From Fictibacillus arsenicus (lineage in GTDB: Bacteria > Bacillota > Bacilli > Bacillales > Fictibacillaceae), in the NCBI RefSeq assembly GCF_001999465.1, contig NZ_MQMF01000001.1:1178001-1242000 (forward strand): a DNA stretch of 64,000 bases, given 5' to 3'. Position 1 is the stretch's first letter. Each line of letters opens with the position of its first letter. This document shows positions 24,314 through 33,425 of this stretch, in pieces. The notes below the pieces were generated by a model, which was not told the DNA's origin, ran no database searches, and saw only the letters and a list, made by a program, of their open reading frames with translations. A program made the translations under genes and the position numbers.

Positions 24314-24943
24314 TTATTTTGTTCCGAACAAACGGTCACCAGCGTCGCCAAGACCTGGAACGATGTATCCGTGGTCGTTCAGCTTCTCGTCTAATGCAGC
24401 CAAGAAAATATCCACATCAGGGTGCTCGTCCTGGATCACTTTTACACCTTCTGGAGCAGCAACTAAGCACATAAGCTTAATGTTTTTCGCACCGCGGTTT
24501 TTAATAGAAGTGATCGCTGCAGATGCAGATCCGCCTGTCGCAAGCATCGGATCAATCACGATAAAGTCGCGCTCTTCTACATCGGAAGGAAGCTTTACGT
24601 AATATTCGATCGGTGTCAGCGTTTCAGGATCGCGGTATAGACCGACATGTCCTACTTTTGCCGCTGGAATCAGTTTAAGAATGCCGTCTACCATACCAAG
24701 ACCGGCACGAAGGATAGGTACTAGCCCTAATTTTTTTCCGGCGATTGTTTTCATTGTCGCTTCAGCAACTGGCGTCTTCACGGTAACTTCCTGCAATGGA
24801 AGGTCACGCGTAATTTCAAAAGCCATCAGCCCAGCCACTTCATCTACAAGCTCGCGAAATTCTTTTGTACCCGTTCTTTCATCTCGAATGTATGTCAATT
24901 TATGCTGAATTAACGGATGATCAAGGACATATACATTGCTCAT
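24314..24943 (-). CDS. upp: Uracil phosphoribosyltransferase
   Basis: Pyrimidine salvage: uracil + PRPP to UMP. 209 aa, normal. N-terminal [20 protein letters not shown] and [13 protein letters not shown] are conserved; the PRPP loop is [16 protein letters not shown] and the C-terminal uracil-binding part [32 protein letters not shown]. In B. subtilis it follows glyA directly; here a sigma/anti-sigma pair separates them. Confidence 0.98.
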   Translation of the reverse strand: MSNVYVLDHPLIQHKLTYIRDERTGTKEFRELVDEVAGLMAFEITRDLPLQEVTVKTPVAEATMKTIAGKKLGLVPILRAGLGMVDGILKLIPAAKVGHVGLYRDPETLTPIEYYVKLPSDVEERDFIVIDPMLATGGSASAAITSIKNRGAKNIKLMCLVAAPEGVKVIQDEHPDVDIFLAALDEKLNDHGYIVPGLGDAGDRLFGTK

Positions 24944-25004
24944 GTTTAAAGCACCTCTCCTTTTATGTAACTTTTATTGGCGTTTCTAAAAAAGCATCTC
25001 TAGC

Positions 25005-25033
25005 ATTGTACAGAAAAACATGGTGCACTTCAA
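25005..25033 (-). promoter_or_regulatory. Putative sigma-A promoter of upp
   Basis: Minus strand TTGAAG (25028-25033), 17-bp spacer, TACAAT (25005-25010), about 60 bp upstream of upp. Confidence 0.65.
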
Positions 25034-25224
25034 GGAAAATCAGCGGTAATATTCCCGCAATATGTACTCCAAATATTTCTTGTTCAGCTCACTTGTTACT
25101 ATTCCCCTTTTTGTGGGATGAAACCATGAAAAAAAGGATAAATATTGACGCGAGTACTCATCATTCTTTTTCACAAATACATTTTCTTTCTATTTGTTGA
25201 GGCAAGTAAAAATTAGGAAGTTAG

Positions 25225-25308
25225 ACCGAACAAAAATTTGCCGAAACCGTACAAAAATAGCGCGTTACCATACAAAAAATAAGAGCCACCGTACAATTAT
25301 GAATTTAA
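25225..25308 (+). repeat. 21-bp-step array, family D (ACCGTACAAAAAT), copy D1
   Basis: ACC of the core begins at 25225, 25246, 25267 and 25288, 21 bp apart: ACCGAACAAAAAT, ACCGTACAAAAAT, ACCATACAAAAAAT, ACCGTACAATTAT. It occupies the otherwise empty gap between the upp promoter and the anti-sigma gene terminator. Confidence 0.82.
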
Positions 25309-25356
25309 TGAAATTTAGTGTCCGCCTTAGAAAGACAGCGGTCATAACTACCAATG

Positions 25357-25390
25357 AAAAAGAGACCGCAGCACCGCGATCTCTTTTTTT
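25357..25390 (-). terminator. Intrinsic terminator after the anti-sigma gene
   Basis: AAAGAGATCGCGGTGCTGCGGTCTCTTT on the minus strand with A and T runs on both sides; starts 4 bp past the stop codon. Confidence 0.8.
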
Positions 25391-25393
25391 ACC

Positions 25394-26440
25394 TTAATTT
25401 AATTTCTTTTGATCTTTGCTGCGGATTGTGATCGTATAAGAATCGCCTTTTACCTTTTCTTTCATTTCGTCTGTTTTCAGATAGTCTTCAATCACTTTCT
25501 CAAGCTGTTCTGCATGCTCTTTTGAATCAGGATCAGTGCTTTTTAAAGAAGTTTTAAAAATGATTTCAGGTGATGGGTAGACAGAGTACGCCAGACCGGT
25601 TACTTTATACACTTTTTTGCCCATTAAATCCTCGCCAACCATTGTAAGGATCTGTCCCCATCTCCAATCCTGATCTCTTTTCTTCATATTTATTTTTTTA
25701 ATCTTAATCGTGTAAGACTCATTCGTATGAGCGCTAACAATCTTTTGAACTTGTTGTTTCATTTCATCTGTTCTTTCAACCGTGTTTGGAACTTCCATCT
25801 CGATTATTTTTTTATTGGAGTCGATCCCTAAACCTTCTAATTGATACTCTTCACGCTTCTTATTGATAGCCGTTAATATATTCTCATCTTGTTCTGCTTG
25901 TTTTTCCTGCTCTTGCATAAACTTTTTGTCTTCTTCACTTAAGATACGTTCCTGATATTTACCTACCTTAACGGAATATGCATCATAGCCTCGGGATTTC
26001 AAAATCTCTGCAGCCAAAGATTGGACTTCGTTTTTCACTTTTTCGAAATATTGATCATCGCCTTGTATATCAATAAATATTTCTTTTTTCCCTTGATAAG
26101 AGGCACCTACTCCGCTTATTTGATATCTTTCTTCCTTCAGTTTTTCATGGATGACATAACCGATATTTTCAGATTCAAAGTACTGTCCTAAGTACGGAAT
26201 CTTTGCGGCCATTTTTGCCATTGCGGGAGAAACGAATGCTGAGCCGATAAATAATGCAAAAAGAAGTACAGCAGCAGCAGTAAGGTACATGAATCTCTTC
26301 CCCAAATGGTTCCTCTTGCTGGTAAAGCTTCGTCTTTCTATCCGGTCATGTATTTTCCGCTCCAGGTTTTGATCGAATGTAACATCTGATAATACTGTAT
26401 TTGTCATGCTTCCCCTTAATTTTTTCAGCTTATCTTCCAT
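25394..26440 (-). CDS. Transmembrane anti-sigma factor (DUF4179/DUF4030-like)
   Basis: 348 aa. Residues ~1-48 are polar and probably cytoplasmic (sigma-binding); one membrane helix at ~50-75 (FMYLTAAAVLLFALFIGSAF), then a large outer part of ~270 residues. After the helix the text AKMAAKIPYLGQYFESE resembles DUF4179 proteins; the outer part has two similar charged segments (KKEIFIDIQGDDQYFEKVKN; KIIEMEVPNTVERTDEMKQQ) that suggest repeats of the DUF4030 type. The name rests on its position: it overlaps the ECF sigma gene by 11 bp, with GAGGTGGGAG inside that gene as RBS. The ligand or stress it senses is unknown. Confidence 0.75.
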   Translation of the reverse strand: MEDKLKKLRGSMTNTVLSDVTFDQNLERKIHDRIERRSFTSKRNHLGKRFMYLTAAAVLLFALFIGSAFVSPAMAKMAAKIPYLGQYFESENIGYVIHEKLKEERYQISGVGASYQGKKEIFIDIQGDDQYFEKVKNEVQSLAAEILKSRGYDAYSVKVGKYQERILSEEDKKFMQEQEKQAEQDENILTAINKKREEYQLEGLGIDSNKKIIEMEVPNTVERTDEMKQQVQKIVSAHTNESYTIKIKKINMKKRDQDWRWGQILTMVGEDLMGKKVYKVTGLAYSVYPSPEIIFKTSLKSTDPDSKEHAEQLEKVIEDYLKTDEMKEKVKGDSYTITIRSKDQKKLN

Positions 26441-27002
26441 GACTCCCACCTCTTTCATACATTTTCTTTAAAAGATCTCTGCCTCTGTGCAGTCTCGTTT
26501 TTACCGTGTTTGTTTTTATTGATAGAAGGATGCTGATTTCATCCAGTTTCAAGTTTTCAAAATAATAAAGGTATATCACTTCTCTGTACTTGATGGGCAA
26601 AGCCAGGACTTTTAGTGAGAGCTCATTTTCGTCTGATTTCTTAATAAAGGAATCTTCTGGTGTCTGCTCAGTAGAAAAATAGTGATCAAATAAAGATTGT
26701 GTGAGTTTCTTATACTTGTACGCACGTGACTTCAAGACATCTTTACATCGGTTGCTCGCAATTCGGTATACCCATGTTTTTATTGAAGATTCTTCCCGGA
26801 AAGTATCCATCTTTTCGTAACAGCTGATAAATACATCCTGTGTAATCTCCTCTGCTAGGCTTTTATCTTTTACATAAGAATAAGCTAACCACAAAACACT
26901 TTGTCCATACTCTTTCATAAGACTGTCAAGGTCGCATTCCTTTCTCTGTATGAGATCATAGCCGGTATGCTGACCAGCTTCAGACTTTATGTGATTAATC
27001 AA
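26430..27002 (-). CDS. ECF-family sigma factor
   Basis: 190 aa. Region 2 is seen as WLAYSYVKDKSLAEEITQDV, FISCYEKMDTFREESSIKTW and VYRIASNRCKDVLKSR; region 4 as ALPIKYREVIYLYYFENLKL, DEISILLSIKTNTVKTRLHR and GRDLLKKM. This is the regular ECF architecture without sigma-3. Start is TTG with AAGGAGG at 7 nt; the next ATG would remove conserved region 2. Its own promoter region has an ECF-like GGAACC-N15-CGTCTG, implying autoregulation. I do not assign it to sigM/V/W/X/Y. Not present between upp and glyA in B. subtilis, so it is an insertion here. Confidence 0.9.
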   Translation of the reverse strand: MINHIKSEAGQHTGYDLIQRKECDLDSLMKEYGQSVLWLAYSYVKDKSLAEEITQDVFISCYEKMDTFREESSIKTWVYRIASNRCKDVLKSRAYKYKKLTQSLFDHYFSTEQTPEDSFIKKSDENELSLKVLALPIKYREVIYLYYFENLKLDEISILLSIKTNTVKTRLHRGRDLLKKMYERGGSHGR

Positions 27003-27027
27003 AGTCGTACCTCCTTTTCTACAGATA

Positions 27028-27054
27028 CAGACGACATTTTTTTTAAACGGTTCC
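27028..27054 (-). promoter_or_regulatory. ECF-type autoregulatory promoter
   Basis: Minus strand GGAACC (27049-27054), 15-bp A-rich spacer, CGTCTG (27028-27033), 26 bp before the sigma start. AAC in the -35 and CGTC in the -10 are the hallmarks of Bacillus ECF promoters. Confidence 0.7.
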
Positions 27055-27073
27055 GTAAAATATAAATTTTTTT

Positions 27074-27107
27074 ATAAAAAAAGAAGTGTCGTTAAAAAAC
27101 CGACACT
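27074..27107 (-). terminator. Terminator-like hairpin upstream of the ECF gene
   Basis: Minus strand AGTGTCG GTTTTTTAA CGACACT then TTCTTTTTTT. It lies downstream of the glyA terminator, so it must end some other leftward transcript starting between about 27110 and 27290, or act as a second barrier. Confidence 0.75.
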
Positions 27108-27281
27108 CCTAACATACACTTTTTTACAGCAAGGTGTAATGAGCATTCTACCTTTCCGCTCCACCTGATAAATTCACTTAACTACACGACCGAAACGACT
27201 GAAACACCCAACAATACATACACCGGCGTCATCATTCACCTAACATCTTTATTTAAAATTTTCCCATAATATGAGTTTCAT
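27108..27281 (-). other. Possible short transcript (sRNA or tiny peptide) between two leftward terminators
   Basis: 170 bp flanked by the glyA terminator and the hairpin above. On the minus strand a tiny reading frame MMTPVYVLLGVSVVSVV (start near 27234, weak RBS) and an overlapping 21-codon GTG frame exist; neither is convincing. An sRNA is equally possible. No promoter was pinned down. Confidence 0.25.
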
Positions 27282-27322
27282 TAAGAAAACAAGAACCCTT
27301 CCGCCAATCGGCAAAAGGGTTC
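27282..27322 (-). terminator. Intrinsic terminator of glyA
   Basis: Minus strand AGAACCCTTTTGCCGATTGG / CGGAAGGGTTCT stem then TGTTTTCTT, 22 bp after the glyA stop. Confidence 0.82.
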
Positions 27323-27343
27323 TGGTTCTAATCAAATCTATTT

Positions 27344-28579
27344 TTATTCGTAAAGCTTATATTTACCTGCTAGCTTCCCAACACGTGCTTCCGCATCTTT
27401 CAATACATCTGCATCTTCAACGTTCTTCAATACGGATGCCATGATCGATGCGATCTCATCCATATCTTCTTCTACAAAACCACGGGAAGTAACGGCTGCA
27501 GTTCCGATACGAATTCCGCTTGTTACAAACGGGCTTTCCTGATCAAATGGGATCGTGTTTTTGTTCACTGTGATTCCGATATCATCAAGCGCTTTTTCAG
27601 CTACTTTTCCTGTTAACGCAAGCTCGCTCACGTTGATCAGGATCAAGTGGTTATCTGTACCATCAGAAACTAGCGTAAGTCCTTCTTTTTTAAGAGACTC
27701 AGCAAGGCGCTTCGCGTTTTTCACGATCTGCTCAGCATATACCTTAAAATCATCTGTTAACACTTCACCGAACGATACCGCTTTTGCAGCGATCACATGC
27801 ATCAAAGGACCGCCCTGGATGCCCGGGAAGATGGATTTATCAATTTTTTTAGCAAATTCTTCTTTACATAAAATCATTCCGCCGCGCGGTCCGCGAAGCG
27901 TTTTGTGTGTTGTCGTCGTTACAAAGTCAGCATAAGGAACTGGATTCTGGTGAAGGCCGGCTGCTACAAGACCAGCGATGTGGGCCATGTCCACCATAAG
28001 GTAAGCTTCCACTTCATCAGCAATTTCACGGAACTTTGCGAAATCGATCGCACGCGGATACGCACTCGCTCCAGCGACGATCAGCTTCGGACGGTGTTCA
28101 AGCGCTTTTTGACGAACATCCTCATAATCGATGACATTCTTCTCTTTATCAACTCCGTACTCTACAAAATTGTATTGAATGCCGGAAAAGTTAACAGCAC
28201 TTCCGTGAGTTAAATGGCCGCCATGAGAAAGGTTCATACCAAGAACGGTGTCACCTTGCTCTAAAATTGTGAAGTAAACCGCCATGTTGGCTTGTGCACC
28301 AGAGTGCGGCTGAACGTTGGCATGCTCGGCACCAAAGATTTTCTTCGCGCGGTCTCTTGCCAGGTTCTCAACCACATCCACGTGTTCACATCCGCCATAA
28401 TAGCGTCTTGACGGGTAGCCTTCTGCGTATTTATTCGTTAAAACGGAGCCTTGAGCTTCCATTACGGCTTGGCTAACAAAGTTTTCAGAAGCAATCAATT
28501 CGATTTTTGTACGCTGGCGATGCAGTTCATCCATGATGGATTGGTAGACTTCTTGATCAGCTGTTTTCAAATGGTTCAT
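27344..28579 (-). CDS. glyA: Serine hydroxymethyltransferase
   Basis: PLP enzyme interconverting serine and glycine while charging tetrahydrofolate with a one-carbon unit. 411 aa. Lys226 in [17 protein letters not shown] is the PLP lysine; [17 protein letters not shown] and [15 protein letters not shown] are conserved substrate and cofactor loops. ATG preceded by AAGGGGGAAGCGAAA. Position next to upp and ywlG as in B. subtilis apart from inserted genes on each side. Confidence 0.98.
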   Translation of the reverse strand: MNHLKTADQEVYQSIMDELHRQRTKIELIASENFVSQAVMEAQGSVLTNKYAEGYPSRRYYGGCEHVDVVENLARDRAKKIFGAEHANVQPHSGAQANMAVYFTILEQGDTVLGMNLSHGGHLTHGSAVNFSGIQYNFVEYGVDKEKNVIDYEDVRQKALEHRPKLIVAGASAYPRAIDFAKFREIADEVEAYLMVDMAHIAGLVAAGLHQNPVPYADFVTTTTHKTLRGPRGGMILCKEEFAKKIDKSIFPGIQGGPLMHVIAAKAVSFGEVLTDDFKVYAEQIVKNAKRLAESLKKEGLTLVSDGTDNHLILINVSELALTGKVAEKALDDIGITVNKNTIPFDQESPFVTSGIRIGTAAVTSRGFVEEDMDEIASIMASVLKNVEDADVLKDAEARVGKLAGKYKLYE

Positions 28580-28783
28580 TTTCGCTTCCCCCTTACCTTA
28601 TGTGAAAAAACTATTATGATTGTAACATACCCTTCTATCTTACACATTTATGCTGTCAGTTGTAAGAGGAAATGCACAATCTTTCACAAAGGTGTGAAAA
28701 TTCATTTTATTTGATAGGGATGAACATGGTATGATGATACATAATAGAGAGAAACAGTAGATTTAAAAGGGGTGTCATACATC

Positions 28784-29227
28784 ATGAAGAAAAAGTGGTT
28801 TGGAGCGAGTCTTCTCGTCCTTATGCTTGCACTTGCTGGCTGCAGCGAGGAAAATGTGAAGCCAGAAGAAAAGCCAAAAAAGGAACAAACAGAAGAGAAA
28901 ACAGCTTCTGATGAAACAGCCAATCAGGCTAAAATCATTAAAAACATGCAGGAAAATGCAGTTGAATTAGATCCAAAAGCATTAGAAGCCGACCCGAAAG
29001 CTTATGAGCAAAAAATTATTAAAGCGGTTGGTACCGTTAATTCGGAAACTCCAGTCGCAACAGGCGGAAGCTTTGAGCTTAAAGTGGGAGAAACAGACTT
29101 TAAGGTTATGAACTTTACGATGAGCAAAGTCGCACCTGGTTCTGACATCATCGTCTACGGAAACGTGAAGACTGGAAAAGATGCAAAATCAGGACTTTCG
29201 TTGATCAACGCTACTTATATTGAATAG
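28784..29227 (+). CDS. Lipoprotein, possible OB-fold (tRNA_anti-like)
   Basis: 147 aa. Signal peptide MKKKWFGASLLVLMLALAGC with lipobox cysteine at residue 20, then a Lys/Glu-rich linker and a ~95-residue domain. The segment YEQKIIKAVGTVNSETPVAT through SGLSLINATYIE has the strand-rich pattern (K..V.G.V...V...G.....VI.YG.V) of an OB-type lipoprotein domain; this is a weak resemblance. ATG 28784 with GGGGTG upstream is preferred to a GTG at 28772. It starts divergently from glyA; no functional link visible. Confidence 0.65.
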   Translation: MKKKWFGASLLVLMLALAGCSEENVKPEEKPKKEQTEEKTASDETANQAKIIKNMQENAVELDPKALEADPKAYEQKIIKAVGTVNSETPVATGGSFELKVGETDFKVMNFTMSKVAPGSDIIVYGNVKTGKDAKSGLSLINATYIE

Positions 29228-29230
29228 AGA

Positions 29231-29280
29231 AAAGGGCTTGTCAAAAGTAAGTAAACTTACTTTGGCTGCCCTGTTTTTTT
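29231..29280 (+). terminator. Intrinsic terminator after the lipoprotein gene
   Basis: AGGGCTTGTCAAAAGTAAGT / ACTTACTTTGGCTGCCCT long stem and GTTTTTTT. Confidence 0.78.
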
Positions 29281-29295
29281 ACTCTTCATTGACAA

Positions 29296-29416
29296 GTTGA
29301 TAGGAGTGTAAGATGCGAGACTCCTACGGGGACAGGTGAGACCACGACAGGCTTGATTAGCCTAGGGGGCTCACCGCACGCCCCGTGGAAAGCGAGTATC
29401 TGAAACGGAAATCAAC
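29296..29416 (-). repeat. Dispersed palindromic element, short form, copy 3
   Basis: GTTGATAGGAGTG ... GCGAGACTCC ... GGTGAGACC ... GGGGGCTCACCGCACGCCCC, GGAAAGCGAG ... CGGAAATCAAC. Minus orientation relative to copy 1. The left flank TCTTCATTGACAA is shared with the copy at 40971, so the element may extend ~13 bp further. Confidence 0.83.
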
Positions 29417-29467
29417 CACTTCCAAGTACTACAATGATTGCGAAAACAGCTCCTTGTGAGTGATCCC

Positions 29468-30991
29468 CTATTTTTTACGTCTATTTTGAAACTCATGAAT
29501 CGCCTTATATTGAGATTCCATCGCTTTGGATAAACTTTGATAGATTCCAAACATCTCTTCATAGATCTCTTTATGTTCAGCGTTCGGCATCACTTTTCCA
29601 TACTGCTTCGTTTCTTCAGCCACTTCCTGTAAAACGTCTGTTTCACCGATTGCAAATCTTCCAAGCTGAACCGCTCCAAGACAAGAACTTTCTGTGTGCT
29701 CAGGAATGCTGACTTCTTTCTGAAACACGTCTGCTAAAATCTGTTTCCACACCGGTGAGTTCGTAAAACCGCCAGTCGCGAAGATCTTAACGTCTGCTTT
29801 TTCCTGCGCTTGCGTTTTCACTAGGCTATAAACTTGGTACAGATTGAAGATCGTACCTTCTAATACCGCTCTTACCATATGATCTTTTTTATGGCGAAGC
29901 GTCAAACCGATAAAAGAACCTTTTGCCTGCGCATCCCATAATGGGGCACGTTCACCCGTTAAATGGGGCAGGAAAATCAAGCCATCACTGCCTGGGGATG
30001 CGGCATCAGCTCGTCGGGAAAGCTCTTCATACGACCCTTCGATTTCATCTTCTGTAAAAAGGTCGTGAACCCATTGAAAAGCGATACCCCCATTATTCAC
30101 CGGACCGCCTGAGACCCAGTACTTTTCGGTCAGGGGATAGCAAAACGTTCTTCCCTCTGCATCTAAAATCGGCGTCTTTGAAATTGTCCTGATCGCTCCG
30201 CTCGTTCCGATCGTTACCGCAACATCTCCGGGTGAAATCGCACCGACTCCAAGATTAGATAGCGGGCCATCTGTCGCTCCGATCACTACTTTTACAGAGG
30301 AATCGAGTCCGCTCAATTTTTCTAGTGTCTCAGAAAGGCTGTCCCAGTAAAATGTCGTAGGCTGGATCACAGGCAGCTGTTCAGGAGTAACTCCCGCCAT
30401 CTGTAAAGCTTCTTCATCCCACTCGAGTGTGTTCATGTTCCACATACCCATTGCAGCAGCCGACGCATAATCGGTTGCCCATTCATCGAACCAGCGATAC
30501 AGTATATAATCTTTTATACCAACAAACTTTACTGCTTTTTGAAAAATCTCCGGCTGCTCATTCTTCAGCCACTGCAATTTAAACAGAGGTGTCATCGGGT
30601 GCAGCGGCACGCCTGTTCTTTTATATAAATCTAATCCTTCAGCGCTGGATCTCACCGCAAAAGCATATGACTCACTGCGCGTGTCTGCCCACGTGATGCT
30701 GTTCGTCAGCGGTTTTCCATCCGAATCCACCGCAATAAGAGAATGCATCGCCGTACTGAATGAGATAAAGCCAATTTTTTCAGCGAGATCCCCGCTCTTT
30801 CTTACCGTCTCTCTTAAAGAATAAACGACTGCTTCATAAATCTCATCAGGTCTTTGTTCCGCAGCACCGGGAACCTCTGCGAGCAAAGGGTAACTTTTTG
30901 CATGATGAGCAACAGCCGCTCCTTTTTCATCAAAAAGGACGACCTTCGTGCTTGTTGTTCCTATATCAATGCCGATCGCATAACTTTTCAA
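29468..30991 (-). CDS. gntK: Gluconokinase (FGGY family)
   Basis: Phosphorylates gluconate to 6-phosphogluconate. 507 aa; IGIDIGTTSTKVVLFDEKGA is the N-terminal phosphate-binding motif, and VVIGATDGPLSNLGVGAISP, FLPHLTGERAPLWDAQAKGS and ATGGFTNSPVWKQILADVFQ are typical of FGGY gluconokinases. TTG start with AAAGGAGAA. Substrate is inferred from sequence type and from the adjacent gntP permease; other FGGY substrates cannot be excluded from motifs alone. There is no gnd or zwf next to it in this window. Confidence 0.92.
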   Translation of the reverse strand: MKSYAIGIDIGTTSTKVVLFDEKGAAVAHHAKSYPLLAEVPGAAEQRPDEIYEAVVYSLRETVRKSGDLAEKIGFISFSTAMHSLIAVDSDGKPLTNSITWADTRSESYAFAVRSSAEGLDLYKRTGVPLHPMTPLFKLQWLKNEQPEIFQKAVKFVGIKDYILYRWFDEWATDYASAAAMGMWNMNTLEWDEEALQMAGVTPEQLPVIQPTTFYWDSLSETLEKLSGLDSSVKVVIGATDGPLSNLGVGAISPGDVAVTIGTSGAIRTISKTPILDAEGRTFCYPLTEKYWVSGGPVNNGGIAFQWVHDLFTEDEIEGSYEELSRRADAASPGSDGLIFLPHLTGERAPLWDAQAKGSFIGLTLRHKKDHMVRAVLEGTIFNLYQVYSLVKTQAQEKADVKIFATGGFTNSPVWKQILADVFQKEVSIPEHTESSCLGAVQLGRFAIGETDVLQEVAEETKQYGKVMPNAEHKEIYEEMFGIYQSLSKAMESQYKAIHEFQNRRKK

Positions 30992-31019
30992 AATCTATTC
31001 TCCTTTCAAACCGTTCACA

Positions 31020-31046
31020 AAAGGGAGCAGCATTAGTATGCCCTCC
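31020..31046 (-). other. Stem-loop between gntP and gntK
   Basis: Minus strand GGGAGGGCAT ACTA ATGCTGCTCCC followed by TTTTGTG. In the intercistronic space of a two-gene operon; may attenuate gntK or stabilise the upstream message. Confidence 0.55.
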
Positions 31047-31063
31047 CTCTATTAACCACTATC

Positions 31064-32407
31064 CTATTGTATAAAGAATCCTAATACAAATACGACCGTA
31101 AATCCAGTTAATGCAATAATCGTCTCCATGATTGTCCAAGAACGCAATGTATCTCTTACATCCAATCCAAAGTATCGGTTTACAAGCCAGAAGCCTGAGT
31201 CGTTAACGTGCGACAGAATCGTTGCACCCGCTGCGATCGAAATAACGATCAAACCTAGTACTGGTCCTTCTAAACCTAATGTGTCGATTAGCGGAGAGAT
31301 CAATCCAGCTGCTGTAACCATCGCAACCGTCGCTGAACCTTGTGCAACACGAACGATCGATGCGATCAGGAACGCTAGTAAGATTGGAGGCAATGCTGAA
31401 CCCGCCATCATGTCACCTAAAACTTTACCAACACCTGAATCGATCAAGATTTGTTTAAAAACACCACCTGCACCTGTAACTAAGATAATAATCCCAGCTG
31501 GTTCAAGCGCTTTTGTTGCGATGCTCTGAATCTCGTCACCGCTGTATCCTCTTCTAACACCTAGGAAGTAGAATGCGAGCAATGTCGCGATAATCAGCGC
31601 TACGAACGGATGACCAAGGAATGTTAATACAGAACGCACTGTGTTTCCTTCTTCTAATAAAACGCCTGAAACTGTGTTCGCTAAAATCAGTACAAGCGGA
31701 ATGAAGATTAAGCTTGCGATCATCGCAAAGCTTGGAAGCTCTTTGTCATATTGCTTTTCTTCAAGCTCCATATAATCCGGCACAGATACATGAATCTTTT
31801 TCGCAATGTATCTACCAAATACAGGTCCAGCCAAGATTGCAGAAGGAATACCTGCTAAAACACCAAATAAGATAACCCAGCCAAGCTCAGCTCCTAAAAG
31901 GTCAGCGACCGCGATCGGTCCTGGTGTCGGCGGTACAAAACTGTGTGTTACCGCTAACCCTGCTAAAAGTGGAATACCGTAATAAAGCAATGAACGACCT
32001 GTCTTTTTCGCTAAACCGTAAACGATCGGAACTAAAATAATGAAACCAACATCGAAAAATACCGGAATCGCAACGAGGAAACCTGTCAACGTAAGCGCCC
32101 ATTGTGCTTTATCCTGACCAAACTTTTTCACCAATGTCTGCGCAAGACGTTCAGCACCGCCTGACACTTCAAGCATCTGTCCAAACATCGCACCAAGTCC
32201 AACGACAACAGCTACGAATCCTAGGGTACCGCCCATTCCGTTCGTGATAGACTCTATGACTTTATTAAGCGGCATGCCAGCTGCTATACCTACCAGCAAA
32301 GATACAAGAAGGAGCGCAACAAATGCATGCAGCTTTGTTCGAATAACTAAAAATAAGAGTGCAAAAACACCAAGTAGTGCAACGAGAATCAATGTAGATC
32401 CTGACAT
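31064..32407 (-). CDS. gntP: Gluconate permease (GntP family)
   Basis: Proton-coupled gluconate uptake. 447 aa with 12 or so hydrophobic segments. Family signatures: GGTLGFVAVVVGLGAMFGQM (residues ~59-78), FVPPTPGPIAVADLLGAELG and the C-terminal ILSHVNDSGFWLVNRYFGLD. Start ATG 32407 (AAGGATGATAAG upstream) rather than an in-frame ATA/ATG region at 32416. First gene of the gntP-gntK unit, with cre and repeat operators upstream and a divergent RpiR-type regulator. Confidence 0.95.
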   Translation of the reverse strand: MSGSTLILVALLGVFALLFLVIRTKLHAFVALLLVSLLVGIAAGMPLNKVIESITNGMGGTLGFVAVVVGLGAMFGQMLEVSGGAERLAQTLVKKFGQDKAQWALTLTGFLVAIPVFFDVGFIILVPIVYGLAKKTGRSLLYYGIPLLAGLAVTHSFVPPTPGPIAVADLLGAELGWVILFGVLAGIPSAILAGPVFGRYIAKKIHVSVPDYMELEEKQYDKELPSFAMIASLIFIPLVLILANTVSGVLLEEGNTVRSVLTFLGHPFVALIIATLLAFYFLGVRRGYSGDEIQSIATKALEPAGIIILVTGAGGVFKQILIDSGVGKVLGDMMAGSALPPILLAFLIASIVRVAQGSATVAMVTAAGLISPLIDTLGLEGPVLGLIVISIAAGATILSHVNDSGFWLVNRYFGLDVRDTLRSWTIMETIIALTGFTVVFVLGFFIQ

Positions 32408-32425
32408 ACTTATCATCCTTTATAT

Positions 32426-32482
32426 ATTAAAATTTTTTTCATGTAACGGTATTTTATAATAAAATTTTTTTATTGTAAACGT
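32426..32482. promoter_or_regulatory. Direct-repeat operator candidate in the gnt intergenic region
   Basis: Two 25-bp direct copies 32 bp apart: ATTAAAATTTTTTTCATGTA(ACGGT) at 32426-32450 and AATAAAATTTTTTTATTGTA(AACGT) at 32458-32482. They lie between gntP and its divergent regulator gene, so they are the likely binding sites of that RpiR-type protein. Spacing of three helical turns puts both on one face. Confidence 0.5.
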
Positions 32483-32488
32483 TTTCAA
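32473..32488 (+). promoter_or_regulatory. cre site upstream of gntP
   Basis: TTGTAAACGTTTTCAA fits WTGNAARCGNWWNCAW with no mismatch. Overlaps the second operator candidate. CcpA repression of gluconate uptake is expected from its place upstream of gntP. Confidence 0.72.
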
Positions 32489-32561
32489 GAAAATTATTTT
32501 CAAGATTCTTTTTCTACGCTACACTTAACTTACTAACCTTTTCTTAAAAAGGAGTCTACCT

Positions 32562-33410
32562 ATGAATCACCAATCTTGTATTTTACGTATAAAATCGTCC
32601 TATTTTTCTTTCAGCGAAAAAGAAAAGCAAATCGCAGACTACGTCCTGAAAGATCCAAAACAGATGGTTCATAAAAGCATCAATCAAGTCGCAGATGATC
32701 TCGATGTGGCGGATGCAACGGTGTTCCGGTTCTGTAAGCGACTGGGCTATAAAGGCTATCAAGCGATGAGGATCGCTCTTGCCGCCGACATCGTGACACC
32801 GATAAAAGATATCCACGAGCAGATCCTGGAATCAGATGCTGAGATCGATATTGCATCAAAAGTCGTGAAATCCAATATCCGCACGTTGGAAGAAACGTTA
32901 AATATCATGAACAGCGAAGTTTTAGAGCGTGCTGTTTCTGTTTTGAATGCGGCCCGGAAAATCGATTTCTACGGAAACGGCGGCTCAGGTGTCATCGCGA
33001 TGGACGCTCATCATAAATTTATCCGGACAGGCAAAAGCAGCTCCGCATACAGTGACACGCATATGCAGCTCATGTCCGCGTCACAGCTGACTGATCAGGA
33101 CGCTGCGGTTTTTATCTCTCACTCAGGTACAAACAAAGATCTGCTGGAGGTTCTTTCCGTTGCGAAGGAAAACGGTTCTGTATGCATCGCAATCACAAAC
33201 TATGCGACGACCCCATTAAGTAAACAAGCTGACCTTGTTTTTTATACGGTCTCAGAAGAAACTGCTTACAGGTCTGAAGCATTGTCTTCGAGAATCGCAC
33301 AGCTAACGATTGTTGATCTGCTATTCGTGAACTTTATGATGAGAAATAAAGACAGAGTGCAGGATTCTATCCAAAGAATGCGGAATGCTATCTCTATTAA
33401 AAAAATGTAA
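32562..33410 (+). CDS. RpiR-family transcriptional regulator
   Basis: 282 aa. N-terminal helix-turn-helix of RpiR type (FSFSEKEKQIADYVLKDPKQ, INQVADDLDVADATVFRFCK, RLGYKGYQAMRIALA; residues ~14-77) and C-terminal SIS sugar-phosphate domain (residues ~120-265; FYGNGGSGVIAMDAHHKFIR, DAAVFISHSGTNKDLLEVLS). Divergent from gntP-gntK, so it very likely senses a sugar phosphate, perhaps 6-phosphogluconate. In B. subtilis this job is done by GntR, a different family encoded in the operon. AAAAGGAGTC RBS. Confidence 0.92.
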   Translation: MNHQSCILRIKSSYFSFSEKEKQIADYVLKDPKQMVHKSINQVADDLDVADATVFRFCKRLGYKGYQAMRIALAADIVTPIKDIHEQILESDAEIDIASKVVKSNIRTLEETLNIMNSEVLERAVSVLNAARKIDFYGNGGSGVIAMDAHHKFIRTGKSSSAYSDTHMQLMSASQLTDQDAAVFISHSGTNKDLLEVLSVAKENGSVCIAITNYATTPLSKQADLVFYTVSEETAYRSEALSSRIAQLTIVDLLFVNFMMRNKDRVQDSIQRMRNAISIKKM

Positions 33411-33425
33411 AAGGAGAAATAAAAG

